The notes: generated from the sequence alone by a model not told the origin. A stretch of 32,422 nucleotides of DNA from Bacteroidales bacterium UBA6828 (GCA_002452095.1 DKEG01000022.1:1-32422); one strand, 5' to 3'; positions 15,617 through 23,421 are shown, counted from the first letter of the stretch. Program-made: numbers and translations.

Positions 15617-16655
15617 GGTCGTCAATAAGCGTTCCGAAGCGGCTGTAACCATCGCCGAATGAGGCGAAGAAAATATGCTGCGTTTGCGCTTCAATGTTGT
15701 TAAAAAGCGGGGGTGTCAGGACGTGATAGTTTCTACTCATAAGCCCGCATTTGCCATTATAATCCGTATATACATAACAATTGGTTTCTTCATAAATATC
15801 ATGGTCGTCGGCATCTTTGCGATGGGTATTGTAGGTCAGTTCCTCTATCTGCTTGAAGATAATCTCATACACCAGTTTGCCCTGATAATCAAACAGATGC
15901 TGGATACCATTGTACTCGGTAGCGATAATACCCTCCGACCAGTCAATCTCAACCGATTTATAATTCCCCATAAGGATAGTATCCAACTGAAAAGAATAGA
16001 CTATACATTGTTCCTCACGCTTGGTATTATAAAAACTATGCTGATAATCCCGTTCTATAGATGTATATTGCGGCTCCAATATCCACCTGGCAGCCGTATC
16101 CATCATTCCATAGAGATTGTCGTCCATTTCCACAATCAGGCTTCCCCGGTAGAAAAGCAACTCATACTGGTCGTGATAGGGCAGTCCCTTAGGTGTAAGC
16201 AAAGAACCGTCGCGGCGGAATATATAGATGCTGTCGTTCTTCACCATAACTCCCCTGTCGGAACTGAATATCCACGCTTTATCATAGTCGAAAGGAGTAA
16301 GCAGGCGTGCCGTATTGAGGTTGACGTACGCCCGTTTCTTATCCCGAGCCACTACTGCGATAGAATCGTCTCCGGCTATATACAACCAAGAGATGCTGTC
16401 AAGCAAGACTTTTCCCGTAGCGGGGTCGTAGATATGCGCACCGGGCTTATAGCGCAAGCCTTCTGAGCCTATCTCTTCCCCGTATAATTGGCGTGCAATA
16501 GGTTTACGACAAGAGCGGATTGTACCGAATACCGCCGAAAACAATGCGATGATAACTATACCTGCACACACATAGGCTATCGGACGCCTGCCCAAGATAT
16601 GTCTTTTGGATTTCAGTGTCTGCCACCACGATGAGATGTATTGTTTTACCTTCAT
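15597..16655 (-). CDS. Membrane-anchored WG-repeat-like protein
   Basis: The chosen ATG at 16655 (MKVKQYISSWW) skips a less likely upstream extension through the promoter region. The 352-residue product has one membrane segment (residues ~27-46) and a large periplasmic part. That part repeats a beta motif of the WG type, for example YGMMDTAARWILEPQYTSIE and CGLMSRNYHVLTPPLFNNIE. WG repeats are structural beta units of unknown function, common in Bacteroidota. The gene is co-transcribed with mtgA (20-bp overlap), which suggests a link to the cell envelope, though no direct role can be named. TACCTTTG at 16683-16690 (minus strand) is the probable -7 element, 28 bp before the start. Confidence 0.7.
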   Translation of the reverse strand: MKVKQYISSWWQTLKSKRHILGRRPIAYVCAGIVIIALFSAVFGTIRSCRKPIARQLYGEEIGSEGLRYKPGAHIYDPATGKVLLDSISWLYIAGDDSIAVVARDKKRAYVNLNTARLLTPFDYDKAWIFSSDRGVMVKNDSIYIFRRDGSLLTPKGLPYHDQYELLFYRGSLIVEMDDNLYGMMDTAARWILEPQYTSIERDYQHSFYNTKREEQCIVYSFQLDTILMGNYKSVEIDWSEGIIATEYNGIQHLFDYQGKLVYEIIFKQIEELTYNTHRKDADDHDIYEETNCYVYTDYNGKCGLMSRNYHVLTPPLFNNIEAQTQHIFFASFGDGYSRFGTLIDDHGKPIR

Positions 16656-16682
16656 ACTGCCCCTTGATTTTTGTTTATGCTG

Positions 16683-16690
16683 CAAAGGTA
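16683..16690 (-). promoter_or_regulatory. -7 promoter element of the WG-protein/mtgA operon
   Basis: The minus strand reads TACCTTTG 28 bp before the ATG at 16655. A well-spaced TTTG is not seen. Confidence 0.45.
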
Positions 16691-16742
16691 GCACAAATGC
16701 ATCATATGGAAAACAATTATACAAGGGGTTGTACAAAACACC

Positions 16743-16780
16743 AAACAGGCTGTATGAAAATGCGTTCATACAGCCTGTTT
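16743..16780 (-). terminator. Terminator of the LytTR operon
   Basis: A perfect 16-bp stem (16743-16758 with 16765-16780) and 6-nt loop lie 18 bp after the stop codon at 16799 on the minus strand. Confidence 0.85.
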
Positions 16781-16798
16781 TGTACTATAGAGAAAGTC

Positions 16799-17686
16799 TT
16801 ACTGCCAAACAATAAAGGAGACGTTCTTGTAGATTTGCGTTTGCCAATCTCCTTCCTGCGTATGCGTAGCGGTTCCATTAATATCCATATACCAGCCTAT
16901 GGAGGTGCTTCCGGTCAGGTATATGGCATTGGCTACTCCGATGTCCACCAATGCTTGTGCGAAATCGTGCATCGATTCCCGCGTAATGGTTTCGGCAACA
17001 ATCACACAGCCTTCCACCTCGCACAATGCACGACGGACAGACTTCGTTTTCAACTCGTTCTCCACCAGTTGCCCCCTATCCACCAACGGGTACTGGCGGA
17101 AGAAATCCCCATTACGTTCGGTGGCTTTTTCAAAGAGCGGCGAATTGTCCGCCACCCCGATGGTAACCGTACTGTCAATGATGGCACAATACCCCCGTTT
17201 GCTCAGCCCCCAACTGAGCGGTTTGCCTTGCAAGACAAACGCCCCCACAATCTTGTGGTTATCCCTGCGGACGTCTGCGGCTTGAAACAGCAGTACGATG
17301 TCGGCAGTATCACGCAGACAATCATATCCTACCGCCAAATGCGGCGTAGTATGCAGCGGACGCATAAGCCGCAGCGGAATATCGTTGACAATGGTGTCAT
17401 AGACAAGTGTACCACGTACTGTAATGGTATCTCCATCCGCTATCCATTTGCGTAGGGGGCGTGGTTGTGCAGGCTGTTCCTCCGGCTCAAACACACCTTC
17501 AACAATATCCTGATTTGGGGCAATAGAAGCACCTGACACAGCAAAAAGTACAATGCCTGCAACGATAATAATCACAGCCAAAAATCCGCAGAGCCACCAG
17601 ACCCAATGCCGTTTGTGCCGAGGGTGTCCCTTCTGATTCGGATTGCCACCGATAATGCGTATCTCGTTATCTTCAATTTCTTTCAT
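16799..17686 (-). CDS. Membrane-anchored protein, possible phosphodiester glycosidase-like
   Basis: The start at 17686 (MKEIEDNEIRIIGG) overlaps the LytTR gene by 14 bp. The 295-residue product has a basic cytoplasmic N terminus (KGHPRHKRH), one membrane segment (about residues 29-52, WWLCGFLAVIIIVAGIVLF) and an extracytoplasmic domain. The C-terminal half, with ERNGDFFRQYPLV, the ALCEVEGCVIVAE strand and DFAQALVDIGVANAIYLTGS, resembles phosphodiester glycosidase (NAGPA-type) domains. In these a short helix precedes a Leu-x-Gly-Gly/Ser segment. I am not certain of that match. Conserved catalytic residues cannot be checked by eye. It could also be a catalytically dead relative. Confidence 0.55.
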   Translation of the reverse strand: MKEIEDNEIRIIGGNPNQKGHPRHKRHWVWWLCGFLAVIIIVAGIVLFAVSGASIAPNQDIVEGVFEPEEQPAQPRPLRKWIADGDTITVRGTLVYDTIVNDIPLRLMRPLHTTPHLAVGYDCLRDTADIVLLFQAADVRRDNHKIVGAFVLQGKPLSWGLSKRGYCAIIDSTVTIGVADNSPLFEKATERNGDFFRQYPLVDRGQLVENELKTKSVRRALCEVEGCVIVAETITRESMHDFAQALVDIGVANAIYLTGSTSIGWYMDINGTATHTQEGDWQTQIYKNVSFIVWQ

Positions 17687-18047
17687 TGTCTTGATTATGA
17701 TCAAACCAGTCTTTAAGCGTTTTTAGTGCTTCCTTTCCTGCCGAGAAGGTATGTCTGTTCTGCTGTATATCCACCAAAATCAATTGTTGCTTGGGAACAT
17801 TGATATAATAGACAGCGTTACTATTGATAATCAGGCTTTTGCCTACGCGGATAAAAGTCTGCCCGATCTGTGGCAGTTGGTCGGCAATCAAACGTTCCAA
17901 CTGACCGAGTTGCAGGGTAACCATCCGTAGTTCATTACCTGTCTGGAATATAGTGGAATAGTTGCCATCCGCAACAATACAAACAATGTGCCGTGCGGCA
18001 ATACGCACGAGGTCATTACTTGTTGATATGATTAGGTAACCATCCAT
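17673..18047 (-). CDS. Standalone LytTR DNA-binding regulator
   Basis: From the ATG at 18047 (MDGYLIIST) the 124-residue product is almost entirely one LytTR domain. It has the typical RIAARHIVCIVADGNYSTIF strand pattern, the L-x-Q-L-E-x-L helix and FIRVGKSLIINSNAVYYIN. There is no receiver domain, so its signal is unknown. LytTR proteins bind direct repeats in promoter DNA. The gene overlaps the downstream membrane protein by 14 bp, so the pair is one operon with a clear terminator. The consensus promoter ends 7 bp before the ATG, which implies an mRNA with almost no leader. An extended frame upstream exists, but it would run through the promoter. Confidence 0.88.
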   Translation of the reverse strand: MDGYLIISTSNDLVRIAARHIVCIVADGNYSTIFQTGNELRMVTLQLGQLERLIADQLPQIGQTFIRVGKSLIINSNAVYYINVPKQQLILVDIQQNRHTFSAGKEALKTLKDWFDHNQDNERN

Positions 18048-18054
18048 TGAGGTG

Positions 18055-18086
18055 CAAAGGTAAGAATTTATTCGCAGATACACAAA
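18055..18086 (-). promoter_or_regulatory. Promoter of the LytTR operon
   Basis: On the minus strand TTTG (18083-18086), 20 bp, TACCTTTG (18055-18062) matches the consensus exactly. The start codon of the regulator begins 7 bp after the element. Confidence 0.75.
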
Positions 18087-18155
18087 TTAAAAATAAAAAA
18101 GCAACTACCCTGATTACGGAACGGAGTACCTGCATCACGCTTTTTGCGGCGGGCA

Positions 18156-18187
18156 TTTGGGAGATACAGGAATTATTCGTAAATTTG
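18156..18187 (+). promoter_or_regulatory. Promoter of the flavodoxin gene
   Basis: TTTG (18156-18159), 20 bp, TAAATTTG (18180-18187): exact consensus. It leaves a leader of about 75 nt, A-rich before the ATG at 18271. The promoter is divergent from that of the LytTR operon about 70 bp away, so a LytTR site between them could serve both. Confidence 0.75.
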
Positions 18188-18270
18188 CAGCATAAAAAAG
18201 TATCACTGTGAAAAACAACCTATTAAACCACGCATAAACGTATAAACTTATCAACTAATAAACTATAAAT

Positions 18271-18795
18271 ATGAAACATTTAATTCTAACAATCGTAACA
18301 ATTATGGCTATTTCGAGTATGAATGCAGCCGACAAAGTGCTGGTTGCATATTTCTCCGCCACGGGAACAACCAAAGCGGTGGCAGAACAGATTGCGCTCG
18401 CTTCGGGCGGCGAACTGATGGCGATTGAGCCGGTGCAGCCCTACACATCGGCAGACCTGAACTGGCAGGACAAGAAGTCGCGCAGCACGGTAGAGATGAA
18501 CGACGAGAGTGCACGCCCCGCCATCCAAAAGACCAAAGAGAACTTGGACGGATACACTACCGTGTATGTCGGGTTCCCCGTCTGGTGGTACGTGGCACCG
18601 CGTATTATCAACACGTTCCTTGAGGCATACGATTTCAGCGGCAAGACCATTATCCCCTTTGCCACCTCGGGCGGAAGCGGCATTGCAGGCAGCACCAAAG
18701 CCCTGCGCAAGACCTACCCCAACCTGCACATCGAGGACGGCAAACTGCTGAACCAGACCTCGTATGAGGAAATCCAAGCGTGGGTAAAACGATAA
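18271..18795 (+). CDS. Exported flavodoxin
   Basis: The 174-residue protein has a short signal peptide (about residues 1-19, ending MNA). A flavodoxin fold follows: VLVAYFSATGTTKAVAEQIA holds the FMN phosphate loop (residues ~23-42), VYVGFPVWWYVAP binds the flavin ring with Trp/Tyr, and PFATSGGSGI is the last flavin loop. It belongs to the longer flavodoxin group often found exported in Bacteroidota. A periplasmic electron carrier or quinone-type reductase partner is plausible, but no partner is adjacent. It has its own promoter and a terminator 35 bp downstream, so it is monocistronic. Confidence 0.92.
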   Translation: MKHLILTIVTIMAISSMNAADKVLVAYFSATGTTKAVAEQIALASGGELMAIEPVQPYTSADLNWQDKKSRSTVEMNDESARPAIQKTKENLDGYTTVYVGFPVWWYVAPRIINTFLEAYDFSGKTIIPFATSGGSGIAGSTKALRKTYPNLHIEDGKLLNQTSYEEIQAWVKR

Positions 18796-18829
18796 CCCCC
18801 ACCATAGCCCCGCTTGGCGATAAAAAGAG

Positions 18830-18861
18830 AAAGGATTGTCCATCGGCGGCAATCCTTTTTT
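18830..18861 (+). terminator. Terminator of the flavodoxin gene
   Basis: A 9-10-bp stem (18830-18838 with 18850-18858), 11-nt loop and T-run follow the flavodoxin stop. Confidence 0.8.
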
Positions 18862-18940
18862 CGTCCCGACCGTGACGGTTTTGAATACAGGGTACGAAAA
18901 ACAGGAACTTTTACAGAATAAGCACTACGCTGTCTTTCTG

Positions 18941-20242
18941 TCATTTGAGACGTAGGAAACCGATGCCGAATCGCTCTACGGCAGCACGCTCCAGGTCTTC
19001 GCGCACAGAGGGATCGGCTATAGAAATGAGCAGTTTGGCGCGCTCCATAACCGGCTTGTTGCGCAGATAGACAATACCGTGCTCCGTGGCAATATATTGT
19101 GCCTGAAAACGGGTGGTAACCACCCCTGCACCGGGCGCAAGGTGCGAAACGATCTTTGACTTGCCTTTGGTGGTGAGACTCGGAAGGGCAATAAAGCATT
19201 TGCCACCCTCGGACAATGCGGCACCATACATAAAATCATGCTGCCCACCGACACCGGAGATAATGGTATCGCCTATAGAATCAGCACAGATCTGCCCTGT
19301 CAAGTCCACTTCTATGGCTGAATTGATAGCCATAGCGCGGGGGTTTTGGCGTATGATTTGCGGGTCGTTGGTATAGGCTACGTCATAGATTTCCACCTCC
19401 CTGTTGTGATCCAGATAGTCATACAGTTGGCGGGAACCGAGAACAAGACTGCCCACACTCTTGCCAGGGCGGATTTTCTTCAGCGAGTTATCGATAACAC
19501 CGCTGCGGATAAGCGGCAGTACACCGTCGGTGATAGCCTCGGTATGCAGACCGAGGTGCTTATGGTTGCGTAGGGCATTGATGACAGCATTGGGAATGCC
19601 CCCCACACCTATTTGGAGCGTTGCGCCATCGGGTATCTCGGCAGCAATAAAATTGCCGATACGGGTATCTATATCAGAGGGAGTAGGTGTCGGCACTTCG
19701 ATGAGCGGTTCGTCCACACGGCAGACTGCGTCCAGACGGGAGATATGTATCTTGGCATCGCCCTGCGTATGGGGCATATACCTGTTCATCTGGGCGATAC
19801 GCACTTTGGCACATTCCGCTCCTGAATAGATAATATCTGCCGAGATACCAAACGAGCAATAACCTTCCTCATCGGGGGTACTGACTTGCATAAACGCTAC
19901 ATCTACAGGTATCTGTCCGCTGCGGAACAGGAACGGCACTTCCCCCAAGAAAGCAGGGATGGTGTCTGCCACCCCCTCGCGCATAGCACGGCGGAGATTA
20001 TTCGGCACAAAAATAGACTGCGCCTTGAAAGAGTCCATCAGTTCGCGTTTGGCATAGGGTGCGTCCTCGGGATGTACCCCGAAGCCGGAGACAAGGCGCA
20101 CATCGCGCAGTTCGGCAGCACGGTCGGTCAGCGCACGGAGCAGCGCCATAGGGATAGATGTGGAGCCTTGCACGACAATGGTATCACCGCTTTTTACCAG
20201 TTGCACCGCCTCGGCGGCAGTCATATATTGGTTTGTTTCCAT
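18941..20242 (-). CDS. Acetyl-CoA hydrolase/4-hydroxybutyrate CoA-transferase family protein
   Basis: The 433-residue protein matches the CoA-transferase family of AbfT/Cat2 type. The N-terminal half has SGDTIVVQGSTSIPMALLRAL and SPDEEGY-like elements (VSTPDEEGYCSFGISAD in part). The conserved IGVGGIPNAV precedes LHTEAITDG, whose Glu (about residue 236) is the expected CoA-thioester nucleophile. The C-terminal half has SGVGGQHDF and TEHGIVYLRNK. It would exchange CoA between acetyl-CoA and a short carboxylic acid in fermentation. Substrate cannot be fixed by eye. It is 19 bp downstream of an aminotransferase gene, so the two form an operon and may act in the same amino-acid fermentation route. 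Confidence 0.9.
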   Translation of the reverse strand: METNQYMTAAEAVQLVKSGDTIVVQGSTSIPMALLRALTDRAAELRDVRLVSGFGVHPEDAPYAKRELMDSFKAQSIFVPNNLRRAMREGVADTIPAFLGEVPFLFRSGQIPVDVAFMQVSTPDEEGYCSFGISADIIYSGAECAKVRIAQMNRYMPHTQGDAKIHISRLDAVCRVDEPLIEVPTPTPSDIDTRIGNFIAAEIPDGATLQIGVGGIPNAVINALRNHKHLGLHTEAITDGVLPLIRSGVIDNSLKKIRPGKSVGSLVLGSRQLYDYLDHNREVEIYDVAYTNDPQIIRQNPRAMAINSAIEVDLTGQICADSIGDTIISGVGGQHDFMYGAALSEGGKCFIALPSLTTKGKSKIVSHLAPGAGVVTTRFQAQYIATEHGIVYLRNKPVMERAKLLISIADPSVREDLERAAVERFGIGFLRLK

Positions 20243-20261
20243 AGTTTTTCAGAGCAAAAGT

Positions 20262-21587
20262 TTATTGGTTTTGGTAGTCGCGATGGAAAGCGGCAAGGCG
20301 GCGGTCGAGTTCGTCGTACTGGTCATCGCGAATGGAAGAAGCGCAGCCGCGCATCCCCTCCCGCTTGGCACCTGTGCTGCCCAGCGCAATGGCAGAAACA
20401 CCGTAGTAGATCAGTTTGTTGAGGAGTTGCTCGCCTGTCCAGTCCTTGTAGCCGAAAGTAAAGAAGAATCCGTCGCCGACCTCTTTGCCGTCCGCATCAC
20501 GGTCATAGACGATATGGAAGCCGTTACGGAGCATAATCTCTTTGATTTTTGCGGCACGGCGGGCATACTCACGTGTATTCTCCACAAAACGGATATTGCC
20601 CTGACACGCCGCACGGAACATAGCCGCCATAGCGAACTGTACGGAGTGGGTAACGCCCGAGGAGAGGCTATAAAGGATGATATACACAAAGTTGCGCAGG
20701 AACTGTCCGTCGTTGCCGTAACGCTCCGCCAACGAGGGGAAGGTGCGGTGTGCAAGAACGGGGTTCATCGCCACGATAGCCCCGCGCTGCCCTGCATAGG
20801 AGAACATCTTGGAGCAGGAAATCATATGAACGCAGTTGTTGGTATAGCGTCCGACCGAAGGCTGGTAAGGCGGTTCGTAAGGCACGCCGCGCTTCTCGCG
20901 GAAATCCATATTGAGGTATGCCAGGTCCTCGATGACCAGCACATTATATTTAGTAGCCAAGCGTCCGATTATCTCCAACTCGCGCTCGGTCAAGCACATC
21001 CACGAGGGGTTGTTGGGGTTGGAAAAGAGCATCGCCGCGATACGCCCTGTCCGGAAATGGCGTTCCAGTTCCTCCTCCAATGCTTCCCCGCGGAAATCCG
21101 CCACATCGAAGCAGTCCACGCGAACCCCGATAACCTTGCATTGCTGTTTCTGAACAGGAAAACAAGGGTCGATAAAAAGGACGGTATCACGCTCTTTGTC
21201 GAGTTGGGACATCGTAAGATTGAGGGCAAAAGCCGCCTGCATACTCCCCACGGTAGGCACTATACAATCGTCGGGTATATCCAGTCCGACGAATGCACGG
21301 ACAAACTCGCTGCCCCAATGTTTCACCTCGGGGATACCCGTGATAACGGGATAGTGGGCGGCATATCCGTTAAGGAGTGCCTGATGTTCGGCTTCGATAC
21401 CTATTTGCTCGGCAGGCAGACCGGGTTCGCCCAACTCCATGTGGATAAACTCCTCGCCGGTGGCACGCTCTATGTCTTTGACTACGCCCACGAGTTGGCG
21501 GATAGAAGCATTGCCGAGTTCGTGTGCATTACGCAGACCGAAATCCATACAGGTCTGATCAACCAATTGTTTGTCCAAGGGAAACAT
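20262..21587 (-). CDS. PLP-dependent aminotransferase (class I/II)
   Basis: The 441-residue protein has fold-type I features: the ELGEPGLPAE start of the substrate loop, GSMQAAFALNL, LFSNPNNPSWMCL with the pyridoxal-contacting Asn, VIEDLAYLNMDFR with the Asp, and SCSKMFSYAGQRGAIVA with the Schiff-base Lys (about residue 266). The specificity is unknown. An operon with the CoA-transferase and the nearby ferredoxin-dependent 2-oxoacid oxidoreductase would suit amino-acid fermentation (amino acid to 2-oxoacid to acyl-CoA to acid). The genes are not all in one operon, so this is inference. A promoter with TACCTTTG lies about 90 bp upstream. Confidence 0.9.
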   Translation of the reverse strand: MFPLDKQLVDQTCMDFGLRNAHELGNASIRQLVGVVKDIERATGEEFIHMELGEPGLPAEQIGIEAEHQALLNGYAAHYPVITGIPEVKHWGSEFVRAFVGLDIPDDCIVPTVGSMQAAFALNLTMSQLDKERDTVLFIDPCFPVQKQQCKVIGVRVDCFDVADFRGEALEEELERHFRTGRIAAMLFSNPNNPSWMCLTERELEIIGRLATKYNVLVIEDLAYLNMDFREKRGVPYEPPYQPSVGRYTNNCVHMISCSKMFSYAGQRGAIVAMNPVLAHRTFPSLAERYGNDGQFLRNFVYIILYSLSSGVTHSVQFAMAAMFRAACQGNIRFVENTREYARRAAKIKEIMLRNGFHIVYDRDADGKEVGDGFFFTFGYKDWTGEQLLNKLIYYGVSAIALGSTGAKREGMRGCASSIRDDQYDELDRRLAAFHRDYQNQ

Positions 21588-21594
21588 AATCCGA

Positions 21595-21622
21595 TTAACA
21601 ATTAAGAGTTAACAATTAACAT
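21595..21622. repeat. Heptamer tandem array C (TTAACAA type)
   Basis: Four 7-bp units: TTAACAA, TTAAGAG, TTAACAA, TTAACAT. It begins 8 bp before the aminotransferase start codon, inside its leader. Confidence 0.65.
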
Positions 21623-21675
21623 GCAGGGTGGGCATATTTCATTGTCGGGTGTGTATTCGTGGTTTGTTTGTGCGG

Positions 21676-21707
21676 CAAAGGTAGTGAAATTATTTGGGTT
21701 CTGCAAG
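21676..21707 (-). promoter_or_regulatory. Promoter of the aminotransferase/CoA-transferase operon
   Basis: The minus strand reads CTTG (21704-21707), 20 bp, TACCTTTG (21676-21683). The -7 element is perfect and the -33 element is one base off. Confidence 0.55.
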
Positions 21708-21746
21708 CAGAGAAAGAATTTTTGTCTTTTTCCGAAAAGGAATTTT

Positions 21747-21780
21747 ATGCATAAAAAAAAATGAATAACATGCATAAAAA
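21747..21780. promoter_or_regulatory. Tandem ATGCATAAAAA boxes, possible operator
   Basis: ATGCATAAAAA starts at 21747 and again at 21770, with ATGAATAA between them. A third partial copy (TGCATAAAAA) starts at 21888. The boxes lie upstream of the aminotransferase promoter. They resemble arginine-repressor-like or other AT-rich dimer sites, but they could also be the framing repeats of the 11-bp array. Confidence 0.3.
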
Positions 21781-21810
21781 GGAGTGTTATCCTACGCGAA
21801 AAAGCCTATT

Positions 21811-21843
21811 CTTTCTACGTCCTTTCTACGTCTTTTCTACGTA
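21811..21843. repeat. 11-bp tandem array 2
   Basis: Three 11-bp units: CTTTCTACGTC, CTTTCTACGTC, TTTTCTACGTA. TGCATAAAAA occurs on both sides. The core differs from arrays 1 and 3 but has the same period. Confidence 0.8.
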
Positions 21844-21897
21844 ATGGGTATTATGGAGTATAGGAGTTGCATACACTGCATATTTTCTGCATAAAAA

Positions 21898-21920
21898 ATG
21901 CGGGCTCAAGAAGCCCGCAT
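21898..21920 (-). terminator. Terminator of the DUF262-HNH gene
   Basis: A perfect 9-bp stem (21898-21906 with 21912-21920), 5-nt loop and, on the minus strand, a run of T follow the stop codon by 58 bp. Confidence 0.85.
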
Positions 21921-21978
21921 CGGAAACACCAGCTTAACGTGAGTGCCCTAATCATATAGAAAAGACGCAAATACTCTC

Positions 21979-23154
21979 TTATTTATTCCCTTTCGCACGA
22001 TTGTGCGTTTGGCAGAGCATCTGGCAGTTGCCGATGTCGGTGGCGCCGCCTTTCGACCATGCCGCCACGTGGTCGGCGTCCATCTCGCCGAGTTTCCAGA
22101 TCTTCGTCCGCGTCGCCTCCACGGCGGACAGGGCGCACAGCGGACAGTTCGACACACCGGTAGCCTTTGCCTCCGCCGTCTGGCGGGAATAGACCGCTTT
22201 CTTGGTCGGCTCATCGAAGCAGCGCACCTCCAGCAGCCGCGTGTCCTTGCACCCGCCGAGGATATACTCGAAGATGCCCCGCTTGTTCTTTACGTAATAG
22301 TCCTCATACAGCCGCCGCTGCTCCTCCGCCACCTGCTGCGGGTCGTAGGGCGTAGCGTGGTACCGTTCATACAGGTCGCCCCACGGCAGCCCGCACATCT
22401 CTTTCTCCACGTTCCGGAACACCCCTTTTGCCCAGTCCAGTACCGAATTGAAATACACCTGCATCCCGCTGATGTCCGCTTGGTCGCGGTGCGTTGCCAT
22501 ATAGTCTGCCACATGCCCGCGGCTCACCCACTCCAGCGCCGTATGCAGAAAATCCTGCCGCCGCACGTTGCCGCGGATATACGCTGTCCATTTGGAGATG
22601 TTCGCATTCTGCGAATTGGAGAATACCTCCTTCGCCCGTGTTACAAACTGCCCGCTATACACGGCGTTCAGTATCTCCTGCTCGTTGAGCGGAATCCCCG
22701 CAATGTTGATTGTCTTGAACCAACTCCGTATATCGCTCTCCTCGCCCTCGCACACATACACCAACAATTCGGTATGCAGTATCTTCTGCCGCTTGTCGGC
22801 GGGCAGGCTGTCGAAATACTGCTCCATACCATGCTCGTCCATAATGGAAAATTTCTTTTTTAGAAATCGCCCGAGCGAGGTGATACGCTGCTGCCCGTCC
22901 AGCACCTCCAGTTGCCCCGTCTCTCGCACACGGTTGAAATAAATCAAGCCCAGCGGATACCCCCGCAGCACGCTTTCAATCACCGCCACCTCTTTCGCCC
23001 CGTTCTGCTCGGCGTAGAGGTAATTGCGCTGGTACTCAGGCTGAATGGTCAGCCTGCCCGCCAGCCCGAACAAGCCCTTGCCTTCCGCCTCGTTGTAGGT
23101 GAAGCCCTCGCATATCCGCTCCACCGTAAAGGTCTGTAACTCCGTTGTCATCAT
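21979..23154 (-). CDS. DUF262-HNH nuclease, probable restriction component
   Basis: The 391-residue protein has two parts. The N-terminal DUF262 domain (about 1-120) shows IQPEYQRNY and the DGQQR signature (residues 86-90), part of the DndB/ParB-like nucleotide-dependent fold seen in GmrS. The C-terminal HNH domain has zinc-binding pairs CPLC (337-340) and C377/C381, with DADH (359-362) as the metal and catalytic His, and a final THNRAKGN. Family members include modification-dependent and other restriction nucleases. The gene directly follows an EcoRI-family methyltransferase on the same strand, so I infer a restriction role. A repeat-filled 259-bp gap separates them. It has its own downstream terminator. 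Confidence 0.85.
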   Translation of the reverse strand: MMTTELQTFTVERICEGFTYNEAEGKGLFGLAGRLTIQPEYQRNYLYAEQNGAKEVAVIESVLRGYPLGLIYFNRVRETGQLEVLDGQQRITSLGRFLKKKFSIMDEHGMEQYFDSLPADKRQKILHTELLVYVCEGEESDIRSWFKTINIAGIPLNEQEILNAVYSGQFVTRAKEVFSNSQNANISKWTAYIRGNVRRQDFLHTALEWVSRGHVADYMATHRDQADISGMQVYFNSVLDWAKGVFRNVEKEMCGLPWGDLYERYHATPYDPQQVAEEQRRLYEDYYVKNKRGIFEYILGGCKDTRLLEVRCFDEPTKKAVYSRQTAEAKATGVSNCPLCALSAVEATRTKIWKLGEMDADHVAAWSKGGATDIGNCQMLCQTHNRAKGNK

Positions 23155-23198
23155 ATTTTTGTCCTCCGTTCATTACCGTTAATTATTCGTTAATGCTT

Positions 23199-23280
23199 TG
23201 TGGGGACGACGCATCCCGCGTCGTCATAGACAATACCACTACATATCCTTTTTGACGACGCGAGACGCGTCGTCCCCACA
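23199..23280. repeat. REP/BIME-like pair of inverted palindromic repeats
   Basis: Two 28-bp units face each other (23199-23226 and 23253-23280). Each contains GACGACGC and GCGTCGTC around a 5-nt centre and so forms its own hairpin. The units are inverted copies that differ at only two centre bases; the outer 14 bp and the inner 9 bp are perfectly complementary. The 26-bp middle is unrelated. It lies in the gap between the methyltransferase and nuclease genes. Confidence 0.85.
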
Positions 23281-23294
23281 CTGCCCCTGTCTTC

Positions 23295-23421
23295 AAAAAG
23301 TGCTTTTTGTTAAGATTTCCGTCCCTGCCGTCCCCCGCAGAAAGCCGCGCAAATCAGCATAGGATGCGCATAGGATAGTTATAGGATAGGCAACCCATAA
23401 AAAGTGCCAGATTTTAAGATT
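23295..23421. repeat. Composite repeat element 2: 11-bp tandem array framed by direct repeats (inverted)
   Basis: On the minus strand, AATCTTAAAATC...GCACTTTTT (23399-23421) and AAATCTTAACAAAA...GCACTTTTT (23295-23318) frame an 11-bp array (23358-23390) of CATAGGAT repeated at intervals of exactly 11 bp. The order matches the element at 12641-12770. The leftmost repeat supplies the stop codon of the methyltransferase gene (CAATCTTAA). Confidence 0.75.

Larger units (their letters stand above)
21588..21978. other. Gene-free stretch with repeats and control sites
   Basis: No gene is seen. From left to right it holds a heptamer array (21595-21622), a promoter (21676-21707), TGCATAAAAA boxes (21748, 21771 and 21888), an 11-bp tandem array (21811-21843) and the terminator of the DUF262 gene (21898-21920). 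Confidence 0.8.

Noticed and set aside
20160..21605. Long open frame antisense to the aminotransferase and CoA-transferase
   Set aside because: It is a shadow of two well-supported minus-strand genes and has no recognisable protein features.
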